Assembly: GCF_014269395.1 (NCBI RefSeq)
Contig: NZ_JACOGK010000010.1
Coordinates: 1-64,000, forward strand
Length of the DNA stretch: 64,000 nt
Reading direction: 5' to 3'
Source: Megasphaera hominis
Lineage (GTDB): Bacteria > Bacillota > Negativicutes > Veillonellales > Megasphaeraceae
The translations under genes were made by a program, and so were the position numbers. Below the pieces are notes generated by a model. The model had not been told where the DNA came from and searched no databases. It was given only the letters and a program-made list of their open reading frames with translations. This document shows positions 53,248 to 61,482 of this stretch, one piece after another (within the stretch, counting starts at the first letter, position 1; each line of letters begins with the position of its first letter).

Positions 53248-54660
53248 TCATTTTTCGTAGTGTTCGTGCCAGTTGTGATGGAACGTGCCGTCTTCATCGA
53301 CGCGCTTGAACGTGTGGGCACCGAAGTAGTCGCGCAGGGCCTGAATGAGGTTGGCTCCGACGCATTCGCTGCGGTACGCATCAAGGTATGCCAGGGCGTT
53401 AGAAAAGGCCGGAATCGGCGTACCTACCTGGACGGCCAGGCTGATGATACGGCGCAGGCTGGCCTGGTTGGCGTTGATCTTTTCCAGGAAGAACGGCGCA
53501 AAGATGAGGTTTTCCAAAGCCGGATCGGCTTCATAGGCTTCGGTAATCTTGTTGAGGAATTCTGCCTGAATGATGCAGCCGGCCCGGAAGATGGAAGCGA
53601 TTTTGCCATAATCCAAGTGCCAGTCGTACGTGTCGGACGCACTGCGATAAAGGGAGAAGCCCTGGGCGTACGCAACGATCTTGCCCAAATAGAGACTCTG
53701 CCGTACGGCTTCGACAAATTCAGGATTGTGCAGGGCCTGGCCGGCCGGAGCCGTAATGACTGCCTGTGCTTTTTTGCGCCCTGCCGCATTCGACGAAACG
53801 CGGGCGTTGCAGGCTGCCGTAATGAGGGAAATGTCGACGCCCTGGCGCATCGCTTCGATGCTCGTCCAGCGGCCCGTCCCCTTCTGTCCGGCAGCGTCGG
53901 CGATCTTGTCGAGTACCTGGCCGCCAGCCGGGTCGTCTTCGGCAAAGATGTCCGCAGCAATACCGATGAGGTAGCTGCGCAGTTCGCCCTGGTTCCATGC
54001 ATGGAAAATTTGGGAAATTTCAGCGTTCGTATAGCCGCCTGTATATTTGAGGAGCAAATACGTTTCGGCAATGAGCTGCATGTCGGCGTATTCAATGCCG
54101 TTGTGGACCATTTTTACGTAATGTCCTGCCCCATCGGAGCCAATGTACGTGCAGCACGGTTTACCGTCGCCGGCCTTAGCGGCTATGGCTTCGTAAATCG
54201 GCTGGATTTCAGCGTACGTAGCTGCATTGCCGCCAGGCATAATGGACGGACCGCGGCGGGCACCGGTTTCGCCACCGGAAATGCCCATGCCGTAAAAATG
54301 GAGGCCATGGTCTTTGCAATAGTCATAGCGGCGGCGCGTATCGCCAAAGTACGAGTTGCCCCCGTCGATGATGATATCCCCCGCTTCGAGAATGGGAATG
54401 AGCTGGTCGATCATGCTGTCTACCGGCTTGCCGGCCATGATCATGAACATGATCTTGCGCGGCCGCTTGAGGGAGCTGACGAATTCCTTCAGATCGTAGT
54501 AGCCCGTAATATTTTCATGGGGCCGTTCTTTGACAAATTTTTCCGTCAGGTCCGGCGTATAGTTATATACGCTTACCTTAAATCCGTGGTCCGCCATGTT
54601 GAGAGCCAGATTGCTCCCCATGACGGCCATGCCAACGACACCGATATCTTGAGTAGCCAT
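53248..54660 (-). CDS. gnd: 6-phosphogluconate dehydrogenase, decarboxylating
   Basis: Oxidises 6-phosphogluconate to ribulose 5-phosphate. Start ATG 54660 (MATQDIGVVGMAVMG) follows AAAGGGGAAG. Rossmann motif GVVGMAVMGSNLALN, DGGNSYFGDT, GISGGETGARRGPSIMPGG, KMVHNGIEYADMQLIAE (catalytic Lys) and YFGAHTFKR-like C-terminus. The 470-aa length is the long form. It is paired with gluconokinase, giving a gluconate to ribulose 5-phosphate route. Confidence 0.95.
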   Translation of the reverse strand: MATQDIGVVGMAVMGSNLALNMADHGFKVSVYNYTPDLTEKFVKERPHENITGYYDLKEFVSSLKRPRKIMFMIMAGKPVDSMIDQLIPILEAGDIIIDGGNSYFGDTRRRYDYCKDHGLHFYGMGISGGETGARRGPSIMPGGNAATYAEIQPIYEAIAAKAGDGKPCCTYIGSDGAGHYVKMVHNGIEYADMQLIAETYLLLKYTGGYTNAEISQIFHAWNQGELRSYLIGIAADIFAEDDPAGGQVLDKIADAAGQKGTGRWTSIEAMRQGVDISLITAACNARVSSNAAGRKKAQAVITAPAGQALHNPEFVEAVRQSLYLGKIVAYAQGFSLYRSASDTYDWHLDYGKIASIFRAGCIIQAEFLNKITEAYEADPALENLIFAPFFLEKINANQASLRRIISLAVQVGTPIPAFSNALAYLDAYRSECVGANLIQALRDYFGAHTFKRVDEDGTFHHNWHEHYEK

Positions 54661-54693
54661 AATAAATACTTCCCCTTTCAACCATTTCCGGTC

Positions 54694-56241
54694 TTATATT
54701 TTCTTCTGGTATGCCGTAATTTCGGCAAATTCATCTTGCAGTTTATTGTAAAGACGGGCAAAAATGCCAAAGAGCTGTTCGTACGTAGCCACATTTTCTT
54801 CAATCGGCGCATAGAGTTTCTTCGCTTTGACCAGGCTTGCCGTATCGGCAATGCTCTGCATCTTGCCCTGGGAAATAAAGCCCAGGACAGCGGCACCGTA
54901 GGCCGCACCTTCACTGTTATCCGGCAAGGTCAGGGTCTTGTTGAAGACGTCTGCCAGGATCTGGAGCCACAAATGGGATTTCGTAAAGCTGCCGCTCACG
55001 CGGATATCCTTGATGTCGCCAAATTCCTGTAAGGCCAGGAGAACGCTGTTTAAGCTGTAGCAGACACCTTCCATGACGGCGCGGATAATATGGGAACGGC
55101 TGTGGTTGAGCGAGAGACCAAAGAACATGCCCCGCAGTTCGGAATTCCAGTACGGTGCCCGTTCGCCTGTAAAGCAAGGCAAGCAAATGAGCCCGTCCGC
55201 GCCGGCATCGATGTGTTCGGCCTTCATGGTCATAAGATCGTACGGATCGATGTCCAGGTCCTCCAGTTTGCTGCCGCCATAATGGCAAATCTTGTCACGA
55301 ACCCAGCGCAGGATCATACCGCCGTTGTTGATGGCCCCGCCGGCAACCCACATATCATCTGTCAGGTTATAGCACCACGTACGCATGTTGGGATCGGTCT
55401 TCGGCTGGCGCGTGAGCATGCGAAAAGCACCGCTCGTGCCGATAGTAGCGCTGAGCTGGCCCGGCTGGACGGCACCGATGCCGACGTTGACGAGGACGCC
55501 ATCGGTGGCGCCAATGACGATAGGCAGGCCTGCAGGCAAGTGCATGGCAGCTGCCGCAGATGCCGATAAAGGATGGCTGTACGTCGTAGAAACGACAGGC
55601 GGCATATAGGAAATATCAATACCGGCGTAGGCCAAAATATCTTCATCCCAGGCCAGGGTCTGTTCGTTGTACATGCCGCTCGTGCTGGCCGTCGATTTAT
55701 CGATGACCCACTGGTCGGTCATTTTGTAAAACATGTAGTCTTTGATAGAGCCGACGAATTTCATCTGCTTAAAGAGGTCCGGCTGGTGGCGATGGAGCCA
55801 AATAATCTTCGTGAAGGGATAGCTGGCGTGGATCGGGCAGCCCGTCCGTTCGTAGAAGGAACGGCACAGGTCAGGATCCTTTTTCATTTCCTTGACAATA
55901 TCCACGCTGCGGCTGTCAGCCCAGGTCTGCATGTCCATGAGCGGTTCCTTGTCGGCGTTGAGGCCGGCAAAGCTGTGCATGACCGTGCTCAAGGCGACGC
56001 CGCACAATTCTTTATTTTTATAGCGCAGCTGGTCTGCCGTCTGGCGGATTACCTGCTCTACCGATTCATAAATTTGTAAAGGGTTTTCTTCGGCCCAGTC
56101 CGGATGGGGCGTAAGGAGGGGGTAAAAGGCTTCGGCCGAGCAGACGTTCGTGCCATCAGCCGTATAGGCAATGGCCCGTACGCCCGTTGTGCCTACGTCG
56201 ACGCCAATCCATACTTCCTGGTTTGCTGATTCCATACTCAT
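54694..56241 (-). CDS. gntK: gluconokinase, FGGY family
   Basis: Sugar kinase with WIGVDVGTTGVRAIAY (ATP/phosphate loop), a GATDGVLVNVGIGAV, SATIGTSGAFR and GVCYSLNSVLLAL region, and an SGSFTKSHLW and GAAYGAAVLG C-terminal half. The closest pattern is GntK. Xylulokinase is the alternative, but the neighbour gnd favours gluconate. At 515 aa it is normal. It lies 22 nt after pyrD and 33 nt before gnd in one transcription unit. Confidence 0.88.
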   Translation of the reverse strand: MSMESANQEVWIGVDVGTTGVRAIAYTADGTNVCSAEAFYPLLTPHPDWAEENPLQIYESVEQVIRQTADQLRYKNKELCGVALSTVMHSFAGLNADKEPLMDMQTWADSRSVDIVKEMKKDPDLCRSFYERTGCPIHASYPFTKIIWLHRHQPDLFKQMKFVGSIKDYMFYKMTDQWVIDKSTASTSGMYNEQTLAWDEDILAYAGIDISYMPPVVSTTYSHPLSASAAAAMHLPAGLPIVIGATDGVLVNVGIGAVQPGQLSATIGTSGAFRMLTRQPKTDPNMRTWCYNLTDDMWVAGGAINNGGMILRWVRDKICHYGGSKLEDLDIDPYDLMTMKAEHIDAGADGLICLPCFTGERAPYWNSELRGMFFGLSLNHSRSHIIRAVMEGVCYSLNSVLLALQEFGDIKDIRVSGSFTKSHLWLQILADVFNKTLTLPDNSEGAAYGAAVLGFISQGKMQSIADTASLVKAKKLYAPIEENVATYEQLFGIFARLYNKLQDEFAEITAYQKKI

Positions 56242-56263
56242 AAGTAGCTCATCCTTTCTTCTC

Positions 56264-57178
56264 TTAGCAGCGCAGCTGGCCTACGAGGTCGCTGATCTGT
56301 TTGATTCCCTTTTCTTCGCAGTACTGATCCATGCCGCGGGCAATGTCGACGACAGCTGCAGGGTTGACGAAGTTGTACGCCCCTACGGCAACGGCACTGG
56401 CACCGGCCAGCATGAATTCGATCGCATCCTGCCACGTTGCGATGCCACCGAGACCGAGGATAGGAATCTGTACAGCCTGTGCTGTCTGCCAGACCATGCG
56501 CAGCGCTACAGGTTTTACAGCCGGGCCGGAGAGGCCGCCTGTAATATTGCCCAAAAGGGGCTGCCACGTCTGGATATCGATGGCCATGCCCGTAATCGTA
56601 TTGATCAGGGATACGGCATCGGCGCCGGCCGCTTCGACGGCTTTGGCCATGACCGTAATGTCCGTTACGTTGGGCGATAATTTCACGATAACCGGTTTAT
56701 GCGTGTGCGTCTTTACCTGTTCTGTAACGGCAGCGGCCGCTTTGGGATCCGTACCGAAGACGATGCCCCCTTCTTTGACGTTCGGGCAGGAAATGTTGAC
56801 TTCCAGGGCCGCCACGCCATCTACGTCGAGACCTGCTGCCATAGCGCCATATTCTTCTGCCGTACCGGCCGAAATATTGACGATCAGTGGCGCTCCACAA
56901 AAACCGGCCTTAGGCAGGATGTCCCGTTTAAAAACATCCAGGCCGGGATTTTCCAAGCCAATGCAGTTGAGCATGCCTGACGGTGTTTCGGCAACGCGCA
57001 CGCCCGGATTGCCCGGACGCGGCAAGGGCGTAATGCCCTTAGAAATAATGGCGCCTACGTGACGGAGGTCCAGGAAATCTTCGTATTCCAGGCCAAAGCC
57101 AAAGGTACCGGACGCCCCCATGACAGGCGTCGCCATGGGAATTCCGGCAAAGGTAATGGCCATGCGTTCTGTATTCAT
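56264..57178 (-). CDS. pyrD: dihydroorotate dehydrogenase B, catalytic subunit
   Basis: NAD-linked class 1B enzyme of pyrimidine synthesis. Motifs are [47 protein letters not shown] (catalytic Cys typical of class 1B), [19 protein letters not shown] and [15 protein letters not shown] (FMN phosphate). It forms a heterotetramer with PyrK, encoded immediately upstream with directly adjoining stop and start codons. Confidence 0.95.
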   Translation of the reverse strand: MNTERMAITFAGIPMATPVMGASGTFGFGLEYEDFLDLRHVGAIISKGITPLPRPGNPGVRVAETPSGMLNCIGLENPGLDVFKRDILPKAGFCGAPLIVNISAGTAEEYGAMAAGLDVDGVAALEVNISCPNVKEGGIVFGTDPKAAAAVTEQVKTHTHKPVIVKLSPNVTDITVMAKAVEAAGADAVSLINTITGMAIDIQTWQPLLGNITGGLSGPAVKPVALRMVWQTAQAVQIPILGLGGIATWQDAIEFMLAGASAVAVGAYNFVNPAAVVDIARGMDQYCEEKGIKQISDLVGQLRC

Positions 57179-57940
57179 TTAAAAAACCTCCTTGGCGGGA
57201 AATACGGGACCGTCGGCACAGACCTTGTAGCGTTTGCCGCTGAGCTTACTGGCAAAGGTACAGCCCAGGCAGACACCGATACCGCAGGCCATGCGCTTTT
57301 CCATGGATACTTCGCAAGTAATGCCGGCTGTCTCGGCCGCTTGTGCTACGGTCTGCATCATGATCGTCGGTCCGCACACGGAAACGCGGTCGAGCTGGTG
57401 TGCAGCAGCAATCTGGGGAATGGCAGCGGCGGCATAGCCTTTAATGCCCCGGGAGCCATCATCTGTGGCAATGTATACCTGTTCTGCATAGGGGGCAAAG
57501 AAATCTGCCCAGAAGGTTTCTTCTGCCGTCCGGCCGGCTACGAGGACGACCGGTTTTTCCGGCAGTGTCTTGGCCAGGAAAATGAGCGGTGCCAAGCCGA
57601 TACCGCCACCGACGACAAGAACCTTGCCCGGCGTCGTCGTGAAGGTACCGTCACCGAGGGGGCCTTCGGCATTAATGCAGTCACCGGCACGGAGGCGTTG
57701 AAATTCTGCCGTACCTGTGCCGACAATGCGGTAAATAATCGTCACTGCGCCACTTGCTGCGTCGGCGTCGACAATGCCAAAGGGACGGCGCAAGAAGGTC
57801 GTGCCGCCGTCGTAATGGACGTTGACAAACTGGCCCGGTTTCGCCTGAGCCGCCATTTTCGGTGCCCGGAAAACCATCTTCCACACAGCAGGAATAATCG
57901 CTGTATTTTCGAGTATCTCTGCCTGTTCTACATATTTCAT
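57179..57940 (-). CDS. pyrK: dihydroorotate dehydrogenase electron transfer subunit
   Basis: Carries FAD and a 2Fe-2S cluster and passes electrons from PyrD to NAD. FAD motif RRPFGIVD, NAD part GGGIGLAPLI, and cluster cysteines CGIGVCLGC...C near the C-terminus. At 253 aa it is typical. First gene of pyrK-pyrD-gntK-gnd. AGGAGGA-like site (GGGAGGA) before ATG 57940. Confidence 0.95.
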   Translation of the reverse strand: MKYVEQAEILENTAIIPAVWKMVFRAPKMAAQAKPGQFVNVHYDGGTTFLRRPFGIVDADAASGAVTIIYRIVGTGTAEFQRLRAGDCINAEGPLGDGTFTTTPGKVLVVGGGIGLAPLIFLAKTLPEKPVVLVAGRTAEETFWADFFAPYAEQVYIATDDGSRGIKGYAAAAIPQIAAAHQLDRVSVCGPTIMMQTVAQAAETAGITCEVSMEKRMACGIGVCLGCTFASKLSGKRYKVCADGPVFPAKEVF

Positions 57941-57963
57941 GGATATATTCCTCCCATTTATAA

Positions 57964-57979
57964 AAAGCGTACACGCTTT
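57964..57979 (-). other. small hairpin with T-run in the pyrK leader
   Basis: The minus strand reads AAAGCG-TGTA-CGCTTT followed by TTAT, within about 10 nt of the predicted start of transcription. It may protect the 5' end or act as a weak attenuator. Confidence 0.35.
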
Positions 57980-57990
57980 ACTTCTAGTCT

Positions 57991-57999
57991 ATTGTACCA
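57991..57999 (-). promoter_or_regulatory. extended -10 promoter of pyrK-pyrD-gntK-gnd
   Basis: The minus strand reads TGGTACAAT. No good -35 lies 17 nt upstream. Confidence 0.5.
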
Positions 58000-58044
58000 T
58001 ATCAGAACGAGAATTTATATGAGAATCCCCGTCCGGGCCATCGT

Positions 58045-58077
58045 AAAAAAAGGGATTGCCAGGCGGCAATCCCTTTC
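58045..58077 (-). terminator. terminator after the alanine symporter gene
   Basis: 12-bp stem AAAGGGATTGCC / GGCAATCCCTTT with a 4-nt loop and T7, 28 nt past the stop. Confidence 0.92.
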
Positions 58078-58104
58078 TCATTATACATGGTGTGGCAGGC
58101 CCTG

Positions 58105-59556
58105 TTATGCTTCTTCTTTCTTCACTGCATTCGGGTCCGTCCAGATGCCCAAGCGGGATACGCAGGCAGCAGCCGAAGCGTCCCACTTACCATCCTTCAA
58201 ATGCTGCTTGTAGTCGTCGACGAGGAGTTTTACCTTGCCGCTCAAGAGGAAGATGACGATGAGGTTGCAAATAACGCACGTGCCATAGAAGAAGTCGAAT
58301 GTCGACCACAGGGTCTTAGCGGCACCGATGGCACCGACGATAGCCCAGGCACAGCCAACAGCGTAATAAATTTTAATCCAAATACCTTCAACGCCGAGAG
58401 CGTTCAAGCAGATACCGCCGTAGTAGACGTTGACGACGCACGTCGTAAAGGCGAAGAAAGCGATGATGATCGAAACGAAGATAGCCGCTGCAGTTTCACT
58501 GCCAAAGGCAGCGGCAAAGCCGGCTGTCGTCAAAGCGGCACCGGAAGCACCAGAGTTCCAGAGGCCGGACGTCATGACGACCATAGCCGTCATGGTGCAG
58601 ACGACGATCGTATCGAAGAATACTTCGAAAATGCCCCAGAGCCCCTGTTTTACCGGGTGGTTTACAGATGAGGACGAATGAACCAGCGGTGCTGTACCTG
58701 TACCGGCTTCGTTCGAATAAATACCGCGGGCCAGGCCCCAGCGGACTGCCAGCATAACCGTGCCGCCGGCAAAGCCGCCTTCAGCAGCAGCGCCTGTAAA
58801 AGCATCCTTGAAGATCAAGGCAAAGGCATGGGGAATCATGTCGATGTTGACGATAATAACGAAGAGACCGCCGATGATGTAGATAATAGCCATGAAAGGA
58901 ACGACGAGATTCGCGAAATTCGATACGCTCTTCAAGCCGCCCAGGAGTACAGCTGCCATGAGGACGGCAACGGTAATACCGACGATGTACGGATTGACGG
59001 CAAAGGCCGTGTTGATAGCGTTGGAAATTTCTGCCGCCTGAATGGACGGGGCAAACATCATGCCGGCTGCCATCGTAACAGCCCAGATGACGGAAAGCCA
59101 GCGCCAGTTTTTACCCAGGCCGTGTTTGACATACCACGGGAAACCGCCGTGCCATACGCCGGTTACCGGGTCTTTTTCACGATAGGCCAGGCCGAGGGTT
59201 ACTTCGGAGAACTTAACGATCAAACCGAGCATAGCAATGAACCACATCCAGAAGACAGCACCGGGACCGCCTGTAGCAATGGCGACAGAAACGCCGGCAA
59301 TGTTGCCAACGCCCAGTGTCGAAGCCAAGGCCGTACAGGCCGCTTTGAACGGATTGATGTTGCCGTCACCAGACCCTTTGTCAAAGATTTTGCCAAAGGT
59401 GTTCTTCATGACGTGACCAAAATAGGCAAACTGGAAGAAACCGAGTCGGGCAGACAGGAATACGGCGACGAATGATGTACCGATCAATAAGGGCCAACCC
59501 CAAACGAAGTCGGCGTATGCCATCATACCCTTAGCAATTAAACCAAAAAACTCCAT
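58105..59556 (-). CDS. sodium:alanine/glycine symporter (AGCS family, 483 aa)
   Basis: Inner-membrane Na+- or H+-coupled uptake of alanine or glycine. Family motifs are GDGNINPFKAACTALASTLGVGN (split: GNINPF, TALASTLGVGNIAGV), GGPGAVFWMW, PSIQAAEISNAI, WGLARGIYSNEAGTGTAP and FEVFFDTIVVCT. About ten membrane helices. At 483 aa it is typical. Monocistronic, with a leader of about 210 nt that shows alternative pairings. Substrate (alanine or glycine) cannot be told by eye. Confidence 0.92.
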   Translation of the reverse strand: MEFFGLIAKGMMAYADFVWGWPLLIGTSFVAVFLSARLGFFQFAYFGHVMKNTFGKIFDKGSGDGNINPFKAACTALASTLGVGNIAGVSVAIATGGPGAVFWMWFIAMLGLIVKFSEVTLGLAYREKDPVTGVWHGGFPWYVKHGLGKNWRWLSVIWAVTMAAGMMFAPSIQAAEISNAINTAFAVNPYIVGITVAVLMAAVLLGGLKSVSNFANLVVPFMAIIYIIGGLFVIIVNIDMIPHAFALIFKDAFTGAAAEGGFAGGTVMLAVRWGLARGIYSNEAGTGTAPLVHSSSSVNHPVKQGLWGIFEVFFDTIVVCTMTAMVVMTSGLWNSGASGAALTTAGFAAAFGSETAAAIFVSIIIAFFAFTTCVVNVYYGGICLNALGVEGIWIKIYYAVGCAWAIVGAIGAAKTLWSTFDFFYGTCVICNLIVIFLLSGKVKLLVDDYKQHLKDGKWDASAAACVSRLGIWTDPNAVKKEEA

Positions 59557-59766
59557 ACTTACACACCCCCAAAAATAAATGTACTTCCATGATACTATAT
59601 GAATACCATATACAGATACGGGTGTATGAAGTTAGTGCCACGTACAGCCGTATCCTTGAAGCCTGTGTGCATGTAGACAAGCATACCTCTTACTAGCTCG
59701 TCTTGCCTTACTATACGGTTCGTCTCTCCCCTTTGATTAATAATAAGAATGACTTAGACGAATGAT
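59557..59766 (-). promoter_or_regulatory. long leader of the symporter with mutually exclusive pairings
   Basis: On the transcript CCGTAT (59713-59718), ATACGG (59648-59653, within GGATACGGC) and CCGTAT(C) (59616-59621, extending by one base) can pair only two at a time. The first pair gives a 6-bp helix and the second a 7-bp helix. A GCA-AGAC / GTCT-aca-TGC stem fits inside the first domain. It shows no glycine-riboswitch or T-box core. A regulatory leader is an inference. Confidence 0.4.
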
Positions 59767-59772
59767 AAACAT

Positions 59773-59802
59773 ACTATAGCACACTTTACCGTCACTTGTA
59801 AA
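59773..59802 (-). promoter_or_regulatory. promoter of the symporter gene
   Basis: The minus strand reads TTTACA (59797-59802), an 18-nt spacer and TATAGT (59773-59778). Confidence 0.6.
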
Positions 59803-59987
59803 TATAGGCCGTTATATTTTCTAAATTATTTATGGATTTCAATGTGTCGCTTAAATTTCTTAAAGGTTATACGTTTTACTAAATATGGGAAAATAGACTG
59901 TTTTTATGGAATTTCTCTGTTTTTCCTCCATTTTTAAACATATAGTTATGATTTTTATTTATAATTATTGTTTTTCCTTATATACGC

Positions 59988-60033
59988 AAAAAAAGAACTG
60001 CCAGCCTTGATATACTATCAAGGTAAGCAGTTC
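59988..60033 (-). terminator. terminator of the tRNA cluster
   Basis: Long stem GAACTGC..CCTTGATA / TATCAAGG..GCAGTTC with small bulges, followed by T7 on the minus strand. The stretch 59803-59987 upstream of it is AT-rich and holds nothing else I can name. Confidence 0.9.
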
Positions 60034-60047
60034 GCATATAGTCATAT

Positions 60048-60124
60048 TGGTGACCCAGTAGGGATTCGAACCCTAGACCCACAGCTTAGAAGGCTGTTGC
60101 TCTATCCAGCTGAGCTACTGAGTC
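60048..60124 (-). tRNA. tRNA-Arg (anticodon TCT)
   Basis: Acceptor GACTCAG/CTGGGTC, D-arm GCTCAGCTGGATAGAGC, anticodon loop CTTCTAA (TCT, reads AGA), T-loop TTCGAAT and an encoded CCA. Confidence 0.96.
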
Positions 60125-60136
60125 ACTACAAAAAAA

Positions 60137-60210
60137 TGGAGCGGGTGATGGGAATCGAACCCACGTAACCAGCTTGGAAGGCTGACGCTCTACCATTGAG
60201 CTACACCCGC
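60137..60210 (-). tRNA. tRNA-Gly (anticodon TCC)
   Basis: Acceptor GCGGGTG/CACCCGC, D-arm GCTCAATGGTAGAGC, anticodon loop CTTCCAA (TCC), T-arm GTGGG-TTCGATT-CCCAT and an encoded CCA. Confidence 0.96.
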
Positions 60211-60217
60211 ATGTTGA

Positions 60218-60294
60218 TGGTCGGAGCAGCAGGATTCGAACCTGCGACCCCCTGGTCCCAAGCCAGGTGCGCTACCAAACTGCGCTATGCCCCG
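60218..60294 (-). tRNA. tRNA-Pro (anticodon TGG)
   Basis: Acceptor CGGGGCA/TGCTCCG, D-arm GCGCAGTTTGGTAGCGC, anticodon arm CCTGG-CTTGGGA-CCAGG (TGG), T-loop TTCGAAT and an encoded CCA. First of the three-tRNA transcript. Confidence 0.96.
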
Positions 60295-60306
60295 TCAACA
60301 TAGAGT

Positions 60307-60335
60307 ATTATACCTGTTCCATAAGTGTTTGTCAA
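60307..60335 (-). promoter_or_regulatory. consensus promoter of the tRNA Pro-Gly-Arg cluster
   Basis: The minus strand reads TTGACA (60330-60335), a 17-nt spacer and TATAAT (60307-60312), a perfect consensus about 13 nt before tRNA-Pro. Confidence 0.9.
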
Positions 60336-60388
60336 ACACTTTGTGCTTCAATTTTTTTGCAAATTTACCAAAAATTAGCCGATTTTTT

Positions 60389-60883
60389 TCAAATTTCCTT
60401 AAAAATGATGTTACCTACCGTGCCATTTGTAATCTCACAGACCGCATAGGTACCGCGCTTGTTATCCCGTGGCAAGGCAATGCTGCCGGGATTGACCAGG
60501 GTAATCCCCTGCTCTTCTTCCAGGAAGCGGCGGTGGGAATGACCGAAGACGACGAGAGACGCATCAGCCGTCCGGCCTAATTCCAACAGCTTTTTCATAC
60601 GCCGTTCGCCATACCATTGGTGCCCGTGAATGACGGCAATGCGCACACCCTGCCAGGTGACGACGCGCCGTTCCGGTGCATCGGAGTCCCCCCAAAGGTC
60701 GTTATTGCCTAAGACGGAAAAGACGGGCACGTCCGTATATAGTGCCAGGTCATCGCCATCGCGGCTGTAATCGCCGGCGTGAATCCAGGCGCCTACGTGC
60801 GGTTCGGCATCGGCCATTTTTTCCAAAGCGCCAAAGCGGCCATGACTGTCACTGACGAGACCCAAGTACTGCGTATCACTCAT
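60389..60883 (-). CDS. YfcE-type metallophosphoesterase (164 aa)
   Basis: Small calcineurin-like phosphodiesterase of the YfcE/MJ0936 group. Metal motifs are SDSHG, HAGDYS, LGNNDLW, IHGHQW and FGHSHRRF. The substrate is likely a cyclic phosphodiester or unknown. Start overlaps the rdgB stop by 8 nt, a pairing seen often in Firmicutes. Last gene of its operon; no convincing terminator follows before the tRNA promoter. Confidence 0.9.
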   Translation of the reverse strand: MSDTQYLGLVSDSHGRFGALEKMADAEPHVGAWIHAGDYSRDGDDLALYTDVPVFSVLGNNDLWGDSDAPERRVVTWQGVRIAVIHGHQWYGERRMKKLLELGRTADASLVVFGHSHRRFLEEEQGITLVNPGSIALPRDNKRGTYAVCEITNGTVGNIIFKEI

Positions 60884-61472
60884 GGTCCATCAGCTCCAAC
60901 AGTTTTTTTAGTGCCTGGCCGCGGTGGCTGATCTGGTTCTTTTCAGCCAAACTGATTTCCGCCATGGTCTTGCCAAACTGAGGCAGATAAAAGAGCGGAT
61001 CGTAGCCAAAGCCGCCGTCACCGGCGTAGAAATCACGGATCAGTCCGGGGCACGTGCCTTCAGCAGTCAGTTCCCGGCCATCTGGCCAGGCCAGGACGAG
61101 AACACATGCATAGTAAGCTGTACGCTGTTCCGGCGGAAAGGCGCTGAGCTCGGCGACGAGCTTTTGGTTGTTCTTTTCGTCGTCACATTTCGGACCGGCA
61201 TAGCGGGCCGAATAGACACCGGGCCGGCCCTTCAGGGCATCGGCAATGATGCCCGAGTCGTCAGCCAGGCAGGGCTTGCCGGTGGCTTTCATATAGTAGT
61301 GCGCTTTCAGGCGCGCATTTTCCGCAAAGGTCGTCCCCGTTTCTTCCGGTTCTGCAATATCCGGCAGGAGATCGTGTACGGACACGACATCATAGCCTAA
61401 AGGCGCCAAAGCGCTTTTGAATTCTCTGATTTTACCGGCGTTGTGCGTCGCCAGTACGATCGTGTCTTTCAT
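60876..61472 (-). CDS. rdgB: dITP/XTP pyrophosphatase (non-canonical purine NTPase)
   Basis: Hydrolyses ITP, dITP and XTP to keep deaminated purines out of nucleic acids. ATG 61472 (MKDTIVLATHNAGKIREF) follows AAGGAG. Motifs are THNAGK, LADDSGI, SARYAGP, GGFGYDPLFYLP and SHRGQALKKL. The 198-aa length is normal. Coupled to the phosphoesterase downstream. Confidence 0.94.
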   Translation of the reverse strand: MKDTIVLATHNAGKIREFKSALAPLGYDVVSVHDLLPDIAEPEETGTTFAENARLKAHYYMKATGKPCLADDSGIIADALKGRPGVYSARYAGPKCDDEKNNQKLVAELSAFPPEQRTAYYACVLVLAWPDGRELTAEGTCPGLIRDFYAGDGGFGYDPLFYLPQFGKTMAEISLAEKNQISHRGQALKKLLELMDHE

Positions 61473-61482
61473 AATATGCTCC

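Noticed and set aside
59557-59766. Glycine riboswitch upstream of the alanine/glycine symporter
   Set aside because: Neither of the tandem aptamer cores is present, although the gene type would fit.
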